Part shown: piece by piece, positions 52,458 through 62,492 of the stretch
Layout of the letters: every line of letters starts with the position of its first letter
Numbering within the stretch: the first letter of the stretch is position 1
Assembly (NCBI GenBank): GCA_024637295.1
Contig: JAGXFL010000002.1
Coordinates: forward strand, 1-64,000
Origin: Sulfuricurvum sp.
GTDB lineage: Bacteria > Campylobacterota > Campylobacteria > Campylobacterales > Sulfurimonadaceae
DNA: 64,000 nucleotides
Reading direction: 5' to 3'
Translations under genes and position numbers: made by a program
The notes under the pieces: generated by a model
Seen by the model: only the letters and a program-made list of their open reading frames with translations
What the model was told of the DNA's origin: nothing
Databases searched by the model: none

Positions 52458-53290
52458 TAGAAGACCACCTTTTGTTTGGAGACGTGTACGGGAGTGGAAC
52501 TGCCTCGGATGGTACGGTTTGCATCCACAGAGAGCCGAATCGTACCGTTAAGGATTTGGGCACGAAAAGCGTTGATATCGGTTGCCAATACGGCTACATC
52601 CCCATTGCAGTAGTTCTCACCTTTCCATGGACGGTAATTGTAAAAAAGAAGCAGTGTGTTGTCATTTAATCCGGCAACGTTAGCGCATGCGGCATTTTGT
52701 TTTCGGGTGACGGCATACGCTGAATCGGTCAGATTGTATTTTTCATAAATGGTTGTGGGCAGGGTGCCTGTGAGGGTAATGGTATTGAGGGGACTGGTAG
52801 TGATATTGTATTCATTGGCAGTACCTTCATCAAACGCACCTGAAAAAATGAGGGCCATATTAGAGAGAGTAAACGATGTTCCCCATTTCTCTTTTTGGGT
52901 TTGCAATACATTTGCAAGGTCAGTATCAGGGGTGTATAGGTTAGGCTTAAGTGATCGGTTCATATCGATAAATCCACTGTAATTCGCAGCTAAATAACTC
53001 TCGGAAGCTAGTCCATACCATTGGATTACGGTTTTTCCGGTGGTCGTTTCATCAAAAGGGAGACAATCATTTTCGTTCGTGCATGCTTTTAAGAACATCG
53101 GCGCACGGTCATAGAGCAAGGAAGCTATTTGGTCCAAAGCACTTTGGGAGTCCAGAGAGAGGGTGCTAAGGGCTTTAGCTTTTTCACTGCGCAATGTTAT
53201 GGCTTCAAGTGCCTTGAACATACCGATAGCAAGAATACCGGTGATGGCGATGGTCAAGATGATCTCGATGAGGGTATAGCCGCGTCGCAC
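52457..53290 (-). CDS. Type IV prepilin-like protein, MshO-like
   Basis: A 277-residue pilin starting at GTG 53290 with GGAG 8 bases upstream. The signal is RRG|YTLIEIILTIAITGILAIGMFKALEA (Gly -1, Glu5). The C-terminal domain contains several cysteines (ACTNENDCLP, AACANVAG). The ORF track starts far upstream at 53488, inside the preceding pilin gene, which is not credible. It is one of four minor pilins between MshQ and MshI. Confidence 0.85.
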   Translation of the reverse strand: MRRGYTLIEIILTIAITGILAIGMFKALEAITLRSEKAKALSTLSLDSQSALDQIASLLYDRAPMFLKACTNENDCLPFDETTTGKTVIQWYGLASESYLAANYSGFIDMNRSLKPNLYTPDTDLANVLQTQKEKWGTSFTLSNMALIFSGAFDEGTANEYNITTSPLNTITLTGTLPTTIYEKYNLTDSAYAVTRKQNAACANVAGLNDNTLLLFYNYRPWKGENYCNGDVAVLATDINAFRAQILNGTIRLSVDANRTIRGSSTPVHVSKQKVVF

Positions 53291-53291
53291 G

Positions 53292-53939
53292 TCACCAGCT
53301 CCGCGAATTGAGATGAATTTGCCCGATGTTAAAGGCATGGTATTGGAGTGCGGCAATGCATCCTCCCAATTTGTTGTCGCTATGATAACCGACATTGACC
53401 ACAATATATTTAGTGTTGGTGGTTGTCGCGGCACTTGCATTGACATCACCCAATACAACGGCACTTCCAGCAAGAGGATCAGTGACATATCGGACCGTCG
53501 GGGTCAGCGTATAGAGCAACTTTCCATGACTGCGAGAGCAGTTATTGTCCGCATTAATAGAAGCGACGTAGTCATCGATGTCGTTGATATCGGTATCTTC
53601 CAACCCTAAAGCAGTGGCATTGTAATCGACTCCAAGGGGTTCAATGCAGTTGCGCCCGCCGATAAAACCGCCGATACGGTAACCGCTCGTTGTATTGCAG
53701 TCATAAGCACTGTTGCCTGCTGTGACTTGCAGGATTTGGTCATGTTGGGTGTTGTTATTGTCCCAAGGAAGGTTGACGATTGCCCCCATGAGGGCTACTG
53801 CATTGTACATCGCCTCTTCTTGCTGGGCCGTTTTTGAGGTTTGGTTCATGGCATGTATCAGTTTTGGGATGACGGTAAATACGATGGCAATAATCACCAT
53901 AGTAAAAATAAGTTCAATCAGAGTCAAAGCGCGTCTCAT
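53292..53939 (-). CDS. Type IV prepilin-like protein
   Basis: A 215-residue minor pilin. Signal RRA|LTLIELIFTMVIIAIVFTVIPKL has Ala at -1 and Leu at +1 in place of Gly/Phe, with Glu5 kept. The periplasmic part is Asn/Thr-rich with several cysteines (DCNTTSGY, NCIEPLG). It overlaps mshQ by 4 bases and ends 1 base before the next pilin start. Confidence 0.85.
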   Translation of the reverse strand: MRRALTLIELIFTMVIIAIVFTVIPKLIHAMNQTSKTAQQEEAMYNAVALMGAIVNLPWDNNNTQHDQILQVTAGNSAYDCNTTSGYRIGGFIGGRNCIEPLGVDYNATALGLEDTDINDIDDYVASINADNNCSRSHGKLLYTLTPTVRYVTDPLAGSAVVLGDVNASAATTTNTKYIVVNVGYHSDNKLGGCIAALQYHAFNIGQIHLNSRSW

Positions 53940-56473
53940 CGAAATACCTTTACCCCTTTTTTGATGATGGTTTTAGCAGGGGAAAGGTCAAAGTCGGAAC
54001 CTTGGAACGTACCGCTGTTGACACCGTTGAAATTGCCCGATGAGGTACCGAAAAACTGGTAGTCAAAACAAGGGTGCTGGAGACACGTAGTACCGCTGTT
54101 AAAATCATAGTTATTGAGCGTAGAATACCATAGCCATGAGGGGATAGCCAAATGGATGAGGGCATGGGAAATAGCATCAGGATTGTTGATGAGAATGAGA
54201 TGCTGACCATTGGAAGGAGCAGTGGATGAATTGATAGTGATGGTAGAGGATGTTCCTGTTTTAGTTGTGGATGTATAGTCATCTCCGTTTAGAATCGAAC
54301 CTTGACTTAAGAGGCTATGATTCATATTTCGATACCAATATAAGACATTTTGGGGCATACCACTGACATAGCTCGTAGGGGTGCGACTATAGATCTCAAG
54401 TTCGATAGGGTTAGGAGCTGTGGATTGATCGGTTTTGATGTCATAAGCACGGGCTCGGCCAAAAAGAAAGGTAGTTTTTCCAGTAGGGAGAGTTGTTCCG
54501 ATAACACTATCAGTGTTATTGACATCTGCTGAGGTAAGGTTAAAATCAAAAGGATTGAGAGGTTTGGAGCTGTTGCGGTCAAAATTAAAGGTTACTTTTG
54601 GAAGCGCACTGCCTTGGGTAAACTTGCTTTCGGAGAAAGAAAGTGATATTGGATTACTTGAAGAGATATTGGCATCGAGTGCGTTGAGATTATCGTGATA
54701 GAGGATTTTACTCAAGGGGGATGGAACAGTTGAATGTGGAAGACTCAGAGATATTGTTTTAGCAAAACAGCCGGAGGTATAGTTTTTGGTGACATTGCCG
54801 TCACTGTTTTTGGCAGTGATGTTGATATCTATGCTAGAGGACATGGCCAAATCGGTCGAAAGATAGGTGAACGCTCCACCATTTATATTAGATAGAGTTG
54901 CATTAATGTCGAAATGGTCTGGAATAATGGTGATGGATAGGTTGGTCTCGATGTTACATCCGACCAAACCTTGAAGATTTTGCGATGTCGTGCTGCTGTT
55001 ACTGAGACAATCACTAGCCTGGTCAATAGTTGTCCAATTGAAATCTTTGACATTGAGATAGATGGCTCCTGCATCCGTTGCTTTCATTTTGGTGGTATTA
55101 GCATCGTTGATAAAAATGAGAGATGTCCCTGTGTTAGAGGTTATAAAACCACTGGAGATTGGACAGTTTGCATTGGATGCTTGAAGAGCTGTGCTCACAT
55201 TTGCCGTTCCGTTGTAACCACCGCCGCTATTGATTGCACCAACCGATAAATCAAAAGCGGATGCTTTGATGGAGGATCCAGGAGAGGTTATGGTGAACGA
55301 TGATGGGCGTACTGCCATACTGTCTGTCGAACAATAGTATTCACCGGAGCTGGTTTTGAGCATCAGTCGAATATTGGAGAATGCTTTTGTGCTATTGAGG
55401 CTGTTGAGGGTGATTGTTCTGACGGAGTCATTGATGTCAGCTCCAGAAACACTTGACCATAACTGTAGGTTTGGTGAGGTGATAGCGCAAGCATCCGCAG
55501 CATTAATGGCGTAGACATTGGTGATCTTTTTGTTTGGAAATAAACCAGCATCTATACAAGTCGCAGTGACATTAAGATCAAAAGACTGCTGAGCAATACG
55601 CGTTTGGAGTTTGTGCGCAGAGCTTAATGGATGGTAAAGCTCATATTGAAAACTGGTGCAATAAGTGACAGGAGGTACACTGCATCCTAATGAGTCGATA
55701 ACAGCATTTTGCACCGTTGCACTGTAATCAAATGTTGTATTGTTACCGACCGTTACGCTACCAGCAGATAAAATCGCTCCTTGAACATTATTGTTGTTTC
55801 CCATCTGGATAGTGGTATTGGAAAATGGGGAATAGATAGTACCACTAAATGTCAGCGTTTGCTGCGTGCCATTATTCCCATTCCCTATTTGCATCTCAAC
55901 TCCGCTATAAAGGTAAATGATCATATTTTGAACATTTCCGTTCGCATTGATACCAATTTCATTTCCCCCTTGAAAAGAGGTCATGATAAAAATACGTACA
56001 GGACCTGAGGGACTAACGGTAATAAAAGTATTATTATCCATCGTGAGTTTTTCGATGTAGTAATCCCCGGGTGCCAGTTGAGCTGTTGCATTATTTTTAG
56101 AAAGAATAAGTTCTTTGATATAGTAATTCCCTGCAGAAAAGGCGGTTGTGAGATTATTTTGATCGATTTGAATAGTGCCATAGCTTCCTGGAGTCACTGC
56201 AGCTTGATTAGTGAGATTAATGGTTCCAGTGGCTGGAAATGTAGCGGGAGAGAAAGGTGGAAATGTAGGATGAACGGTAGTAACGGTACCCGTAGGGGTA
56301 GGTGTGGTTCCGTTTGTTCCTGTAATGGTATTATTGTTGATAATCGAGTTATTGCCATACGTAAAACCGGTACCACCAATAACTCCATATCCAGCGAGTG
56401 TATTATAATCACTGCACGTCGTTGCAAAGCTATAGGTTAGAAATAAAAATAATACATAAATTATTTTTTTCAT
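53936..56473 (-). CDS. mshQ: MshQ-like surface protein with DUF6701-type region
   Basis: An 845-residue exported protein. The signal peptide is KKIIYVLFLFLTYSFA. Residues about 80-260 are parallel-beta-like with Asn/Gly/Thr-rich repeats (NYYIKELILSKNNATAQLAPGDYYIEKL). The centre has MAVRPSSFTITS and repeated cysteine-containing strands typical of MshQ/DUF6701. The very high Asn/Ser/Thr content is typical of adhesins. It lies between pilin genes, as in MSHA loci. Its role as pilus-tip adhesin is an inference. Confidence 0.78.
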   Translation of the reverse strand: MKKIIYVLFLFLTYSFATTCSDYNTLAGYGVIGGTGFTYGNNSIINNNTITGTNGTTPTPTGTVTTVHPTFPPFSPATFPATGTINLTNQAAVTPGSYGTIQIDQNNLTTAFSAGNYYIKELILSKNNATAQLAPGDYYIEKLTMDNNTFITVSPSGPVRIFIMTSFQGGNEIGINANGNVQNMIIYLYSGVEMQIGNGNNGTQQTLTFSGTIYSPFSNTTIQMGNNNNVQGAILSAGSVTVGNNTTFDYSATVQNAVIDSLGCSVPPVTYCTSFQYELYHPLSSAHKLQTRIAQQSFDLNVTATCIDAGLFPNKKITNVYAINAADACAITSPNLQLWSSVSGADINDSVRTITLNSLNSTKAFSNIRLMLKTSSGEYYCSTDSMAVRPSSFTITSPGSSIKASAFDLSVGAINSGGGYNGTANVSTALQASNANCPISSGFITSNTGTSLIFINDANTTKMKATDAGAIYLNVKDFNWTTIDQASDCLSNSSTTSQNLQGLVGCNIETNLSITIIPDHFDINATLSNINGGAFTYLSTDLAMSSSIDINITAKNSDGNVTKNYTSGCFAKTISLSLPHSTVPSPLSKILYHDNLNALDANISSSNPISLSFSESKFTQGSALPKVTFNFDRNSSKPLNPFDFNLTSADVNNTDSVIGTTLPTGKTTFLFGRARAYDIKTDQSTAPNPIELEIYSRTPTSYVSGMPQNVLYWYRNMNHSLLSQGSILNGDDYTSTTKTGTSSTITINSSTAPSNGQHLILINNPDAISHALIHLAIPSWLWYSTLNNYDFNSGTTCLQHPCFDYQFFGTSSGNFNGVNSGTFQGSDFDLSPAKTIIKKGVKVFR

Positions 56474-56476
56474 TGT

Positions 56477-56977
56477 TTAGGGCGTGTTATGCAGTTTAAA
56501 TGTCCCCGACACAGCATTATATTCCCAGTAGTCATTTCCATCGGGTTTACCGGCATTGTCAGGACTTTTAGCTTTGGCGCCACCGTTGCTGGCAGGGCCA
56601 TAGTATCGGGGAGGAGTAAAACTGTCGTTGCGTGACCAATCCCCATTGTCGGCATTTTTGAGAATATTTGTAAAAGGATTAGTGGTATCGCCTATTTCTG
56701 AAGCCATCGGGTATCCAGTGGTATTGAATTCTAAGCTTGCGCTTGCCGTATCCTGATCATTTCCCCACTTAAAAGTGCACGTACTGGTAATCCAATCCCC
56801 ATGTGTTGCTTCAATGGCGCTTTGGACAGAGGAAGCAGTGGCAAGTTCAGAGGCGATTTTGGAGTTGTCCGCGAGATTTTTGAATTTTGGGATCGCTACC
56901 GAGGTGAGTACCCCGATAATGACGATGACGAAGATGAGCTCTATGAGTGTGAAGCCATGTGGATAGTGAGACTTCAT
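56477..56977 (-). CDS. Type IV prepilin-like protein
   Basis: A 166-residue pilin with standard signal PHG|FTLIELIFVIVIIGVLTSVAIPKFKNL (Gly -1, Glu5). The C-terminal domain is Asn/Gly/Asp-rich (DNAGKPDGNDYWEYNA). It lies 3 bases upstream of mshQ and 19 downstream of the first pilin gene. Possibly MshB- or MshA-like. Confidence 0.87.
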   Translation of the reverse strand: MKSHYPHGFTLIELIFVIVIIGVLTSVAIPKFKNLADNSKIASELATASSVQSAIEATHGDWITSTCTFKWGNDQDTASASLEFNTTGYPMASEIGDTTNPFTNILKNADNGDWSRNDSFTPPRYYGPASNGGAKAKSPDNAGKPDGNDYWEYNAVSGTFKLHNTP

Positions 56978-56996
56978 GCTGCGCTCATTTTTGAGG

Positions 56997-57461
56997 TTAG
57001 AATGTTAACGTTTCATTAAGATCATTGCCAGTCGTAGTATCGGTTGATGTATGACATTTTGTTTGGCTTGTCGTATCTTTGAATCCGTCACAGTGAATAG
57101 CATAGTTGACGTTTCTATTAGCTGCACTGAAACTAATTACAGCAACATGATCTGTTGGTTTTGCTGCGTCTATATAGGTATATGTTCCGGCACCTGCTGC
57201 CGCTGTATAGGTCCACCCTTTTCCTTTGAGAGAAACAAGTGTGCTAAGATTTAAATCAGATACATTGGCATCTTCTAGATCCAAATGGTTGACCGCAGCA
57301 TTAGCTGCACTTGACGCTCCATCGATCGTCGTCTTGAGAACATTTTTGACTTCGGCATTTTGTTTGAGATTTTGATACTGAGGAATGGCAACGGCTGCCA
57401 ATACACCAATAATAACAATAGTAAAGATAAGTTCGATAAGGGTAAATGCACTTCGTTTCAT
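56997..57461 (-). CDS. mshA: Type IV pilin, probable major pilin (MshA-like)
   Basis: A 154-residue prepilin, the first gene of the locus behind its own promoter and a GAGGAG ribosome site. The signal is KRSA|FTLIELIFTIVIIGVLAAVAIPQYQNL (Ala -1, Glu5), with an Ala-rich helix after it and a C-terminal cysteine pair (HCDGFKDTTSQTKCH) forming the D-region loop. First position and strong ribosome site suggest the most abundant product, hence major pilin. The gene symbol is by context. Confidence 0.8.
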   Translation of the reverse strand: MKRSAFTLIELIFTIVIIGVLAAVAIPQYQNLKQNAEVKNVLKTTIDGASSAANAAVNHLDLEDANVSDLNLSTLVSLKGKGWTYTAAAGAGTYTYIDAAKPTDHVAVISFSAANRNVNYAIHCDGFKDTTSQTKCHTSTDTTTGNDLNETLTF

Positions 57462-57493
57462 AAAAAAACTCCTCAGGTAAATTACATCATCGT

Positions 57494-57499
57494 ATTATA
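57494..57499 (-). promoter_or_regulatory. Putative -10 box of the msh locus
   Basis: TATAAT on the minus strand, 33 bases before the mshA-like ATG, in the 168-base gap shared with leuA. No -35 is obvious. Confidence 0.5.
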
Positions 57500-57564
57500 G
57501 ATGTCTTATGTAACATTATCGTCACATTTGACTTAATCTTTAATGACCTCAAAGCGCTTTTTGC

Positions 57565-57570
57565 TATAAT
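57565..57570 (+). promoter_or_regulatory. Putative -10 box of leuA
   Basis: TATAAT with a TTTTTGC upstream extension (GCTTTTTGCTATAAT), the form common in Campylobacterota. It lies 60 bases before the leuA ATG. Confidence 0.65.
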
Positions 57571-57581
57571 CCCATCACTTA

Positions 57582-57605
57582 TTGTCCCCAGCAAGAGACA
57601 ATGAG
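57582..57605 (+). promoter_or_regulatory. Hairpin in the leuA leader
   Basis: ATTGTC, a 10-base loop (CCCAGCAAGA) and GACAAT form a 6-bp stem right after the probable transcription start. It may affect mRNA stability or initiation; no leader peptide rich in leucine codons is seen. Confidence 0.35.
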
Positions 57606-57629
57606 AAGAGAAATTCCAAGGAAACCAGC

Positions 57630-59297
57630 ATGAAAAACATGTCTACGGGCAAATATCGCCCTTATCCACAAGTTGATTTGCCAAACCGCGTTTGGCCTAC
57701 CAAAACCATCACACACGCCCCTATTTGGTGTAGTGTCGATCTTCGCGACGGAAACCAAGCGTTGATCACTCCGATGAACTTGGATCAAAAGCTTTCTCTT
57801 TTCAACCTCTTGCTGAAACTCGGATTTAAACACATCGAGGTGGGATTTCCATCAGCGTCTAAAGTAGAGTTTGACTTTTTACGCACACTGGTGGAACAAA
57901 ATCTTATTCCTGATGACGTCACGGTACAGGTCTTGGTGCAAGCACGAGAGCATTTGATCGACAAAACCTTTGAAGCATTGGCGGGTGTTAAAAAAGCAAC
58001 GGTGCATCTGTATAACTCTACTTCCACGGCACAGCGCAAGATCGTCTTTGGCAAAGAACAAGATGAGATCATCGCGTTGGCACTCGAGGGTGTTGAGATG
58101 GTCAAAGCACGTGCAGCCAAACATGAGGGAGAGATCTTTTTGGAGTACTCTCCTGAGAGTTTTACGGGGACAGAACTGGAGTATGCGGCACGTATTTGTA
58201 ATGCGGTGACCGATGCGTGGGGGATCAGTGCGACGCGTAACGTCGTGATAAACCTTCCCGCAACCGTAGAGATGGCAACGCCAAACGTTTATGCCGATCA
58301 GATCGAGTGGATGAGTCGTCACCTTACTAATCGTGAACATGTCTTGATCTCAACGCATACCCATAACGACCGTGGAACCTCGGTAGCAGCAACAGAGCTT
58401 GCCCTTCTTGCGGGTGCGGATCGTGTTGAGGGGACGTTGCTCTCAAACGGTGAGCGTACGGGGAATGTGGATATCATCACCTTGGCACTCAATATGTATA
58501 CCCAAGGTGTTGACCCGCAACTCGATTTCAGCGATTTGGAAACCGTGGTACGCATCGTCGAAGAGTGTACCGATATGAAAACCCATGAGCGCCATCCATA
58601 TGTGGGTGAACTCGTTTATACGGCGTTTTCAGGTTCTCACCAAGACGCGATTAAAAAAGGGATGGAGTATCAGCGCTCCAAAGAAGATTCGTTTTGGGAA
58701 GTGCCGTATTTGCCGATCGATCCTGCGGACGTAGGGCGTAATTATGAGGGGATTATTCGTATCAATTCCCAATCGGGCAAAGGGGGAGTGGCGTATGTAC
58801 TTGAAGATACCTTCGGTTACGCCCTTCCTAAAAAGATGCATCCAGAGATCGGGAAGATTGTTCAAAAAGTGACTGATGAAGCGGGACGGGAATTAACCGC
58901 AGAGGAGATCTTGAATATTTTCGAAACGACTTATTTCGGTGAGCCTCATGATATTGAGTTTGTCGATTATTCGGTGATCTCGGAAAGTGCCAAAGAACAC
59001 TCGGCAAAATGTGTTTTGGAATATACGCATAATGGTAAAACGATTAAGAGTGAGGGGCAGGGGAATGGTCCCATCGATGCATGTAAAAATGCGCTGATGG
59101 TGGAATACTCTCACGGTTTTAAAATCCTCTCGTACAGTGAACACTCACGCGGGGAACTTTCCAGCGCCGAAGCGGTAGCGTACATCGAGATACAAACGGA
59201 TACTCAAGAAAAGTTCTTCGGTGTCGGATGCGATAACGATATTACGGTCGCATCTATCAAAGCGATGTTTAGTGCGCTGAACAGAGCATTTTCTTAG
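57630..59297 (+). CDS. leuA: 2-isopropylmalate synthase
   Basis: First committed step of leucine synthesis: 2-oxoisovalerate and acetyl-CoA give 2-isopropylmalate. From ATG 57630 (7 bases after AAGGA) it has 555 residues, the long type 2 form. WCSVDLRDGNQAL is the catalytic N-terminus, STHTHNDRGTSVAA the metal-binding HxH, and the C-terminal about 120 residues (PIDACKNALMVE to VGCDNDITVASIKAMFSALNRA) the leucine-sensing domain. It is monocistronic by its own promoter and terminator. Confidence 0.97.
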   Translation: MKNMSTGKYRPYPQVDLPNRVWPTKTITHAPIWCSVDLRDGNQALITPMNLDQKLSLFNLLLKLGFKHIEVGFPSASKVEFDFLRTLVEQNLIPDDVTVQVLVQAREHLIDKTFEALAGVKKATVHLYNSTSTAQRKIVFGKEQDEIIALALEGVEMVKARAAKHEGEIFLEYSPESFTGTELEYAARICNAVTDAWGISATRNVVINLPATVEMATPNVYADQIEWMSRHLTNREHVLISTHTHNDRGTSVAATELALLAGADRVEGTLLSNGERTGNVDIITLALNMYTQGVDPQLDFSDLETVVRIVEECTDMKTHERHPYVGELVYTAFSGSHQDAIKKGMEYQRSKEDSFWEVPYLPIDPADVGRNYEGIIRINSQSGKGGVAYVLEDTFGYALPKKMHPEIGKIVQKVTDEAGRELTAEEILNIFETTYFGEPHDIEFVDYSVISESAKEHSAKCVLEYTHNGKTIKSEGQGNGPIDACKNALMVEYSHGFKILSYSEHSRGELSSAEAVAYIEIQTDTQEKFFGVGCDNDITVASIKAMFSALNRAFS

Positions 59298-59302
59298 TCG
59301 TT

Positions 59303-59322
59303 ATTCCCGCGAAGGCGGGAAT
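59303..59322 (+). terminator. Terminator after leuA
   Basis: ATTCCCGC-GAAG-GCGGGAAT, an 8-bp stem, followed by TTATCTTCTCTTTCCTTTC. The ATTCCCGCGAAGGCGGGAAT form is a common intergenic hairpin in bacteria and may be a repeat elsewhere in this genome. Confidence 0.7.
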
Positions 59323-59369
59323 TTATCTTCTCTTTCCTTTCTAATTTCTTTAATTAAACCCTTCTTCGC

Positions 59370-59375
59370 TATAAT
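59370..59375 (+). promoter_or_regulatory. Putative -10 box of alaS
   Basis: TATAAT 32 bases before the alaS ATG, with a CTTCTTCGC extension upstream. A GAGAG ribosome site follows. Confidence 0.6.
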
Positions 59376-59406
59376 CGCGACAATTTTACCCAAATGAGAG
59401 TAACCC

Positions 59407-61959
59407 ATGATGGATGTACGCGAAGCTTTTTTAGCCTTTTTTGAATCAAAACAACACGATCGAGCAGCAAGCTCCCCTCTGGTTCCTGAGGATGCAACAC
59501 TGCTCTTTACCAATGCCGGTATGGTTCCGTTTAAGTCTGTTTTCACGGGCGAGATTCCTGCTCCAAGCAATCCTAGAGCAACCAGTTCACAAACGTGTCT
59601 GCGTGCGGGTGGGAAACATAATGATTTGGAAAACGTCGGTCACACGGCACGCCATCATACGTTTTTCGAGATGCTTGGGAATTTCAGCTTTGGGGATTAT
59701 TTCAAAGAAGAGGCGATTGCCTACGCGTGGGAGTTTATTACGCAAGTGATGAAATTGCCTGTCGATAAACTTTGGGTAACGGTTCATGAGAGCGATGATG
59801 AGGCTGAAGAGATGTGGAAAAAACACATCTCTGCTGATCGTATCATGCGTTTGGGGGACAAAGACAACTTTTGGCAAATGGGCGATACGGGTCCATGCGG
59901 TCCGTGTTCGGAGATTTTTGTTGATCAGGGTGCGGAACATTTTAATGGCCCAGAAGATTATATGGGGGGCGATGGGGATCGTTTCTTGGAAATCTGGAAC
60001 CTCGTCTTTATGCAGTATGAGCGTAATGCAAAAGGGGAACTCAAGCCGTTGCCAAAACCCTCTATTGATACGGGGATGGGATTGGAGCGTGCGGTTGCGG
60101 TTTTGGAGGGGGTTCGTAGTAACTATGACTCAAGCCTCTTTATGCCGATCATCCGCAAAGTAGAAGCCCTTATTGGCAAACCGTATGATTATGCAAGCGG
60201 CGCATCGTACCGTGTTATTGCCGATCATATCCGTACGGTTACCTTTTTGCTAGCGCAAGGGACAAACTTCTCCAATGAGGGACGTGGCTATGTCCTTCGC
60301 CGAATCCTTCGTCGTGCGGTGCGCCATGGGTATCTACTTGGATTTACCAAACCGTTTATGTTTGAAATCGCCGATACCGTAGCACAGCTTATGGGGAAAC
60401 AATATCCGTACATTGTGGAAAAATTGAGTGTCTTAAAAGAGCAGATCATGCTGGAAGAGGAGCGTTTTTTCAAAACCATCGCTTCGGGTATTGAACTGTT
60501 TAACGAAGAGCTCAAAAATACCAAAGCAACCTTCAGTGGTGAAGTGGCGTTTAAACTCTACGATACCTTCGGATTCCCTCTGGATTTGACCGAGGACATG
60601 CTTAAAGAGAAACATCTTGCGCTAGACACCGATACATTTGAGGCTCTTATGAAAGAGCAGCGAACCCGAGCAAAAGCGGCATGGAAAGGTTCAGGGGATG
60701 CAGCCGTCGAGGGTGATTTTAAAGCGCTTCTCGAAACTTTTGGGGTCAATGCCTTTATCGGTTATGGTTACACGAAAGCTCCTGTAAAAATCCAAGCGCT
60801 CTTGAGCGAGAGTTTTCAACGTGTTGAATCACTGCATGCATGCCAAAAAGGGTGGGTGCTTCTCGAAGAGACCCCTTTTTATGCACTAAGCGGCGGACAA
60901 GCAGGAGATATAGGTGTTTTGAGCGGTAAAGCAACCGTTTTGGATACCCAAAAATTTCATGGCTTAAACCTCTCGCACATTGAAACGGACGCAACGATCT
61001 GTGTGGGTGAAACGGTGGAAGCGATTGTGGATCTTTCACGCAACGAAATCGCTAAACATCACTCAGCTACGCATCTGTTGCATGCGGCACTTTATGAGCT
61101 GTTAGGCGAGCACATCTCTCAAGCGGGTTCGCTTGTAGAGCATAATCGTTTGCGTTTTGATTTCTCTCACCCAAAAGCGATGAGCCATGAAGAGATAGCC
61201 CTCGTAGAAGAGCGTGTGAATCAGCATATTTTTCATGCACTGAGCGGTGTCACCAAAGAGATGAGTATCGATGAGGCTAAAAAGAGCGGTGCGAAAGCGC
61301 AGTTCGGCGAAAAATACGGCGATCGTGTCCGTGTCGTTGATTTTGGTGGTGCATCGGTCGAGTTTTGCGGTGGTACGCACGTCGAGAACACAGCGCTCAT
61401 CGGTACGTTTATCATCACCAAAGAAAGCGGTGTGAGCGCGGGTGTGCGCCGTATCGAAGCGGTATGCGGAAATGCTGCGTACAATGTGTTCAAATCACAG
61501 CGCCATTTACTCGAAGAAGTGGAAAGTTCGGTCAAAAATCGTGATGTCCTCGCAGGGATAGAGCGTCTCAAAGAGCAGGTCAAAACACTCAAGCATGAAA
61601 TGGCTTCTTTGGCATCTGCATCCAAAGAAGAGTTAAGTGTGACGATGATGGGCAATACCGCCGTTGTAGTAGCCCAATTAGGAGCAGGAGACATCAAGGA
61701 ACGTATTGATGAGCTTAAGAACGAGCACGAGTCGGTAGCTGTAATGTTGTTCCAAGTCAAAGACGATAAAGTGTTGCTCGCAAGCGGTGTCAAAAATGCA
61801 AACGCAAAAGCAGGAGACTGGATCAAGACAATCGCCCCGATATTGGGCGGTGGTGGCGGCGGTCGTCCTGATTTTGCACAAGCAGGCGGGAAAGACCCTA
61901 GTAAAATAGGCGAAGCCAAAGAGGCCGCGATTGTCTATATCACAAAGGAACTAGCATGA
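59407..61959 (+). CDS. alaS: Alanyl-tRNA synthetase
   Basis: An 850-residue class II synthetase. Seen parts are the aminoacylation core ([20 protein letters not shown]), the editing domain with [11 protein letters not shown] and the zinc-binding CGGTHVENT, and the C-terminal DHHA1 domain ([17 protein letters not shown]). The start can be ATG 59407 or 59410. It overlaps the following membrane-protein gene by 4 bases, so the downstream genes through the bioF-like gene may share its transcript. Confidence 0.98.
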   Translation: MMDVREAFLAFFESKQHDRAASSPLVPEDATLLFTNAGMVPFKSVFTGEIPAPSNPRATSSQTCLRAGGKHNDLENVGHTARHHTFFEMLGNFSFGDYFKEEAIAYAWEFITQVMKLPVDKLWVTVHESDDEAEEMWKKHISADRIMRLGDKDNFWQMGDTGPCGPCSEIFVDQGAEHFNGPEDYMGGDGDRFLEIWNLVFMQYERNAKGELKPLPKPSIDTGMGLERAVAVLEGVRSNYDSSLFMPIIRKVEALIGKPYDYASGASYRVIADHIRTVTFLLAQGTNFSNEGRGYVLRRILRRAVRHGYLLGFTKPFMFEIADTVAQLMGKQYPYIVEKLSVLKEQIMLEEERFFKTIASGIELFNEELKNTKATFSGEVAFKLYDTFGFPLDLTEDMLKEKHLALDTDTFEALMKEQRTRAKAAWKGSGDAAVEGDFKALLETFGVNAFIGYGYTKAPVKIQALLSESFQRVESLHACQKGWVLLEETPFYALSGGQAGDIGVLSGKATVLDTQKFHGLNLSHIETDATICVGETVEAIVDLSRNEIAKHHSATHLLHAALYELLGEHISQAGSLVEHNRLRFDFSHPKAMSHEEIALVEERVNQHIFHALSGVTKEMSIDEAKKSGAKAQFGEKYGDRVRVVDFGGASVEFCGGTHVENTALIGTFIITKESGVSAGVRRIEAVCGNAAYNVFKSQRHLLEEVESSVKNRDVLAGIERLKEQVKTLKHEMASLASASKEELSVTMMGNTAVVVAQLGAGDIKERIDELKNEHESVAVMLFQVKDDKVLLASGVKNANAKAGDWIKTIAPILGGGGGGRPDFAQAGGKDPSKIGEAKEAAIVYITKELA

Positions 61960-62492
61960 AAGAATTTTTAGTACAGACGTTTTCGGATTATCGCACGACG
62001 ATTATCTTTTTACACATTATCAGTGCCGTTATTTGGGTAGGTGGGATGATCACGATGCGTTTTGCCGCGCATGCGTCATGCAGTATGATCGAAGATCCAA
62101 AGATGCGAATGCAACGTGCAACACATGCACTTAACCGCCTTTTTAATCTTGCATGGCCAGCAGCAACGGTATTGATTATCACGGCTATTTTAATGGCAGT
62201 TGGTCTTGGTTTTCGTGAAGCAGCGGTAGATGCAAGCGGAAATGTTATCGATGCCTACGCGATGAGTCTGTATCAGACAGTCCACATCAAAGAGGCAATT
62301 TGGATCGTTATGGTGATCAATTTGGGTGCTATGATGTATCGACGAAGTCAAGCTGCCAAAGCATTGGCGGAAGATAATTTGGCACGCGCTAAAGCCATGC
62401 TCACCCCGATTGCTCAATACATGGTTCCCGTGAACATTGCATTGGGACTTATTGCTATTTTTATGGGCGTGGTTCTTCGTAACGCCTATTAA
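61956..62492 (+). CDS. Four-helix membrane protein, CopD-like
   Basis: A 178-residue integral membrane protein with about four helices ([71 protein letters not shown]). Conserved-looking histidines (FLHII and VHIKE) in helices are typical of CopD/heme-binding membrane families. It is coupled to alaS and maf by overlaps. Function is unknown. Confidence 0.65.
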   Translation: MKEFLVQTFSDYRTTIIFLHIISAVIWVGGMITMRFAAHASCSMIEDPKMRMQRATHALNRLFNLAWPAATVLIITAILMAVGLGFREAAVDASGNVIDAYAMSLYQTVHIKEAIWIVMVINLGAMMYRRSQAAKALAEDNLARAKAMLTPIAQYMVPVNIALGLIAIFMGVVLRNAY

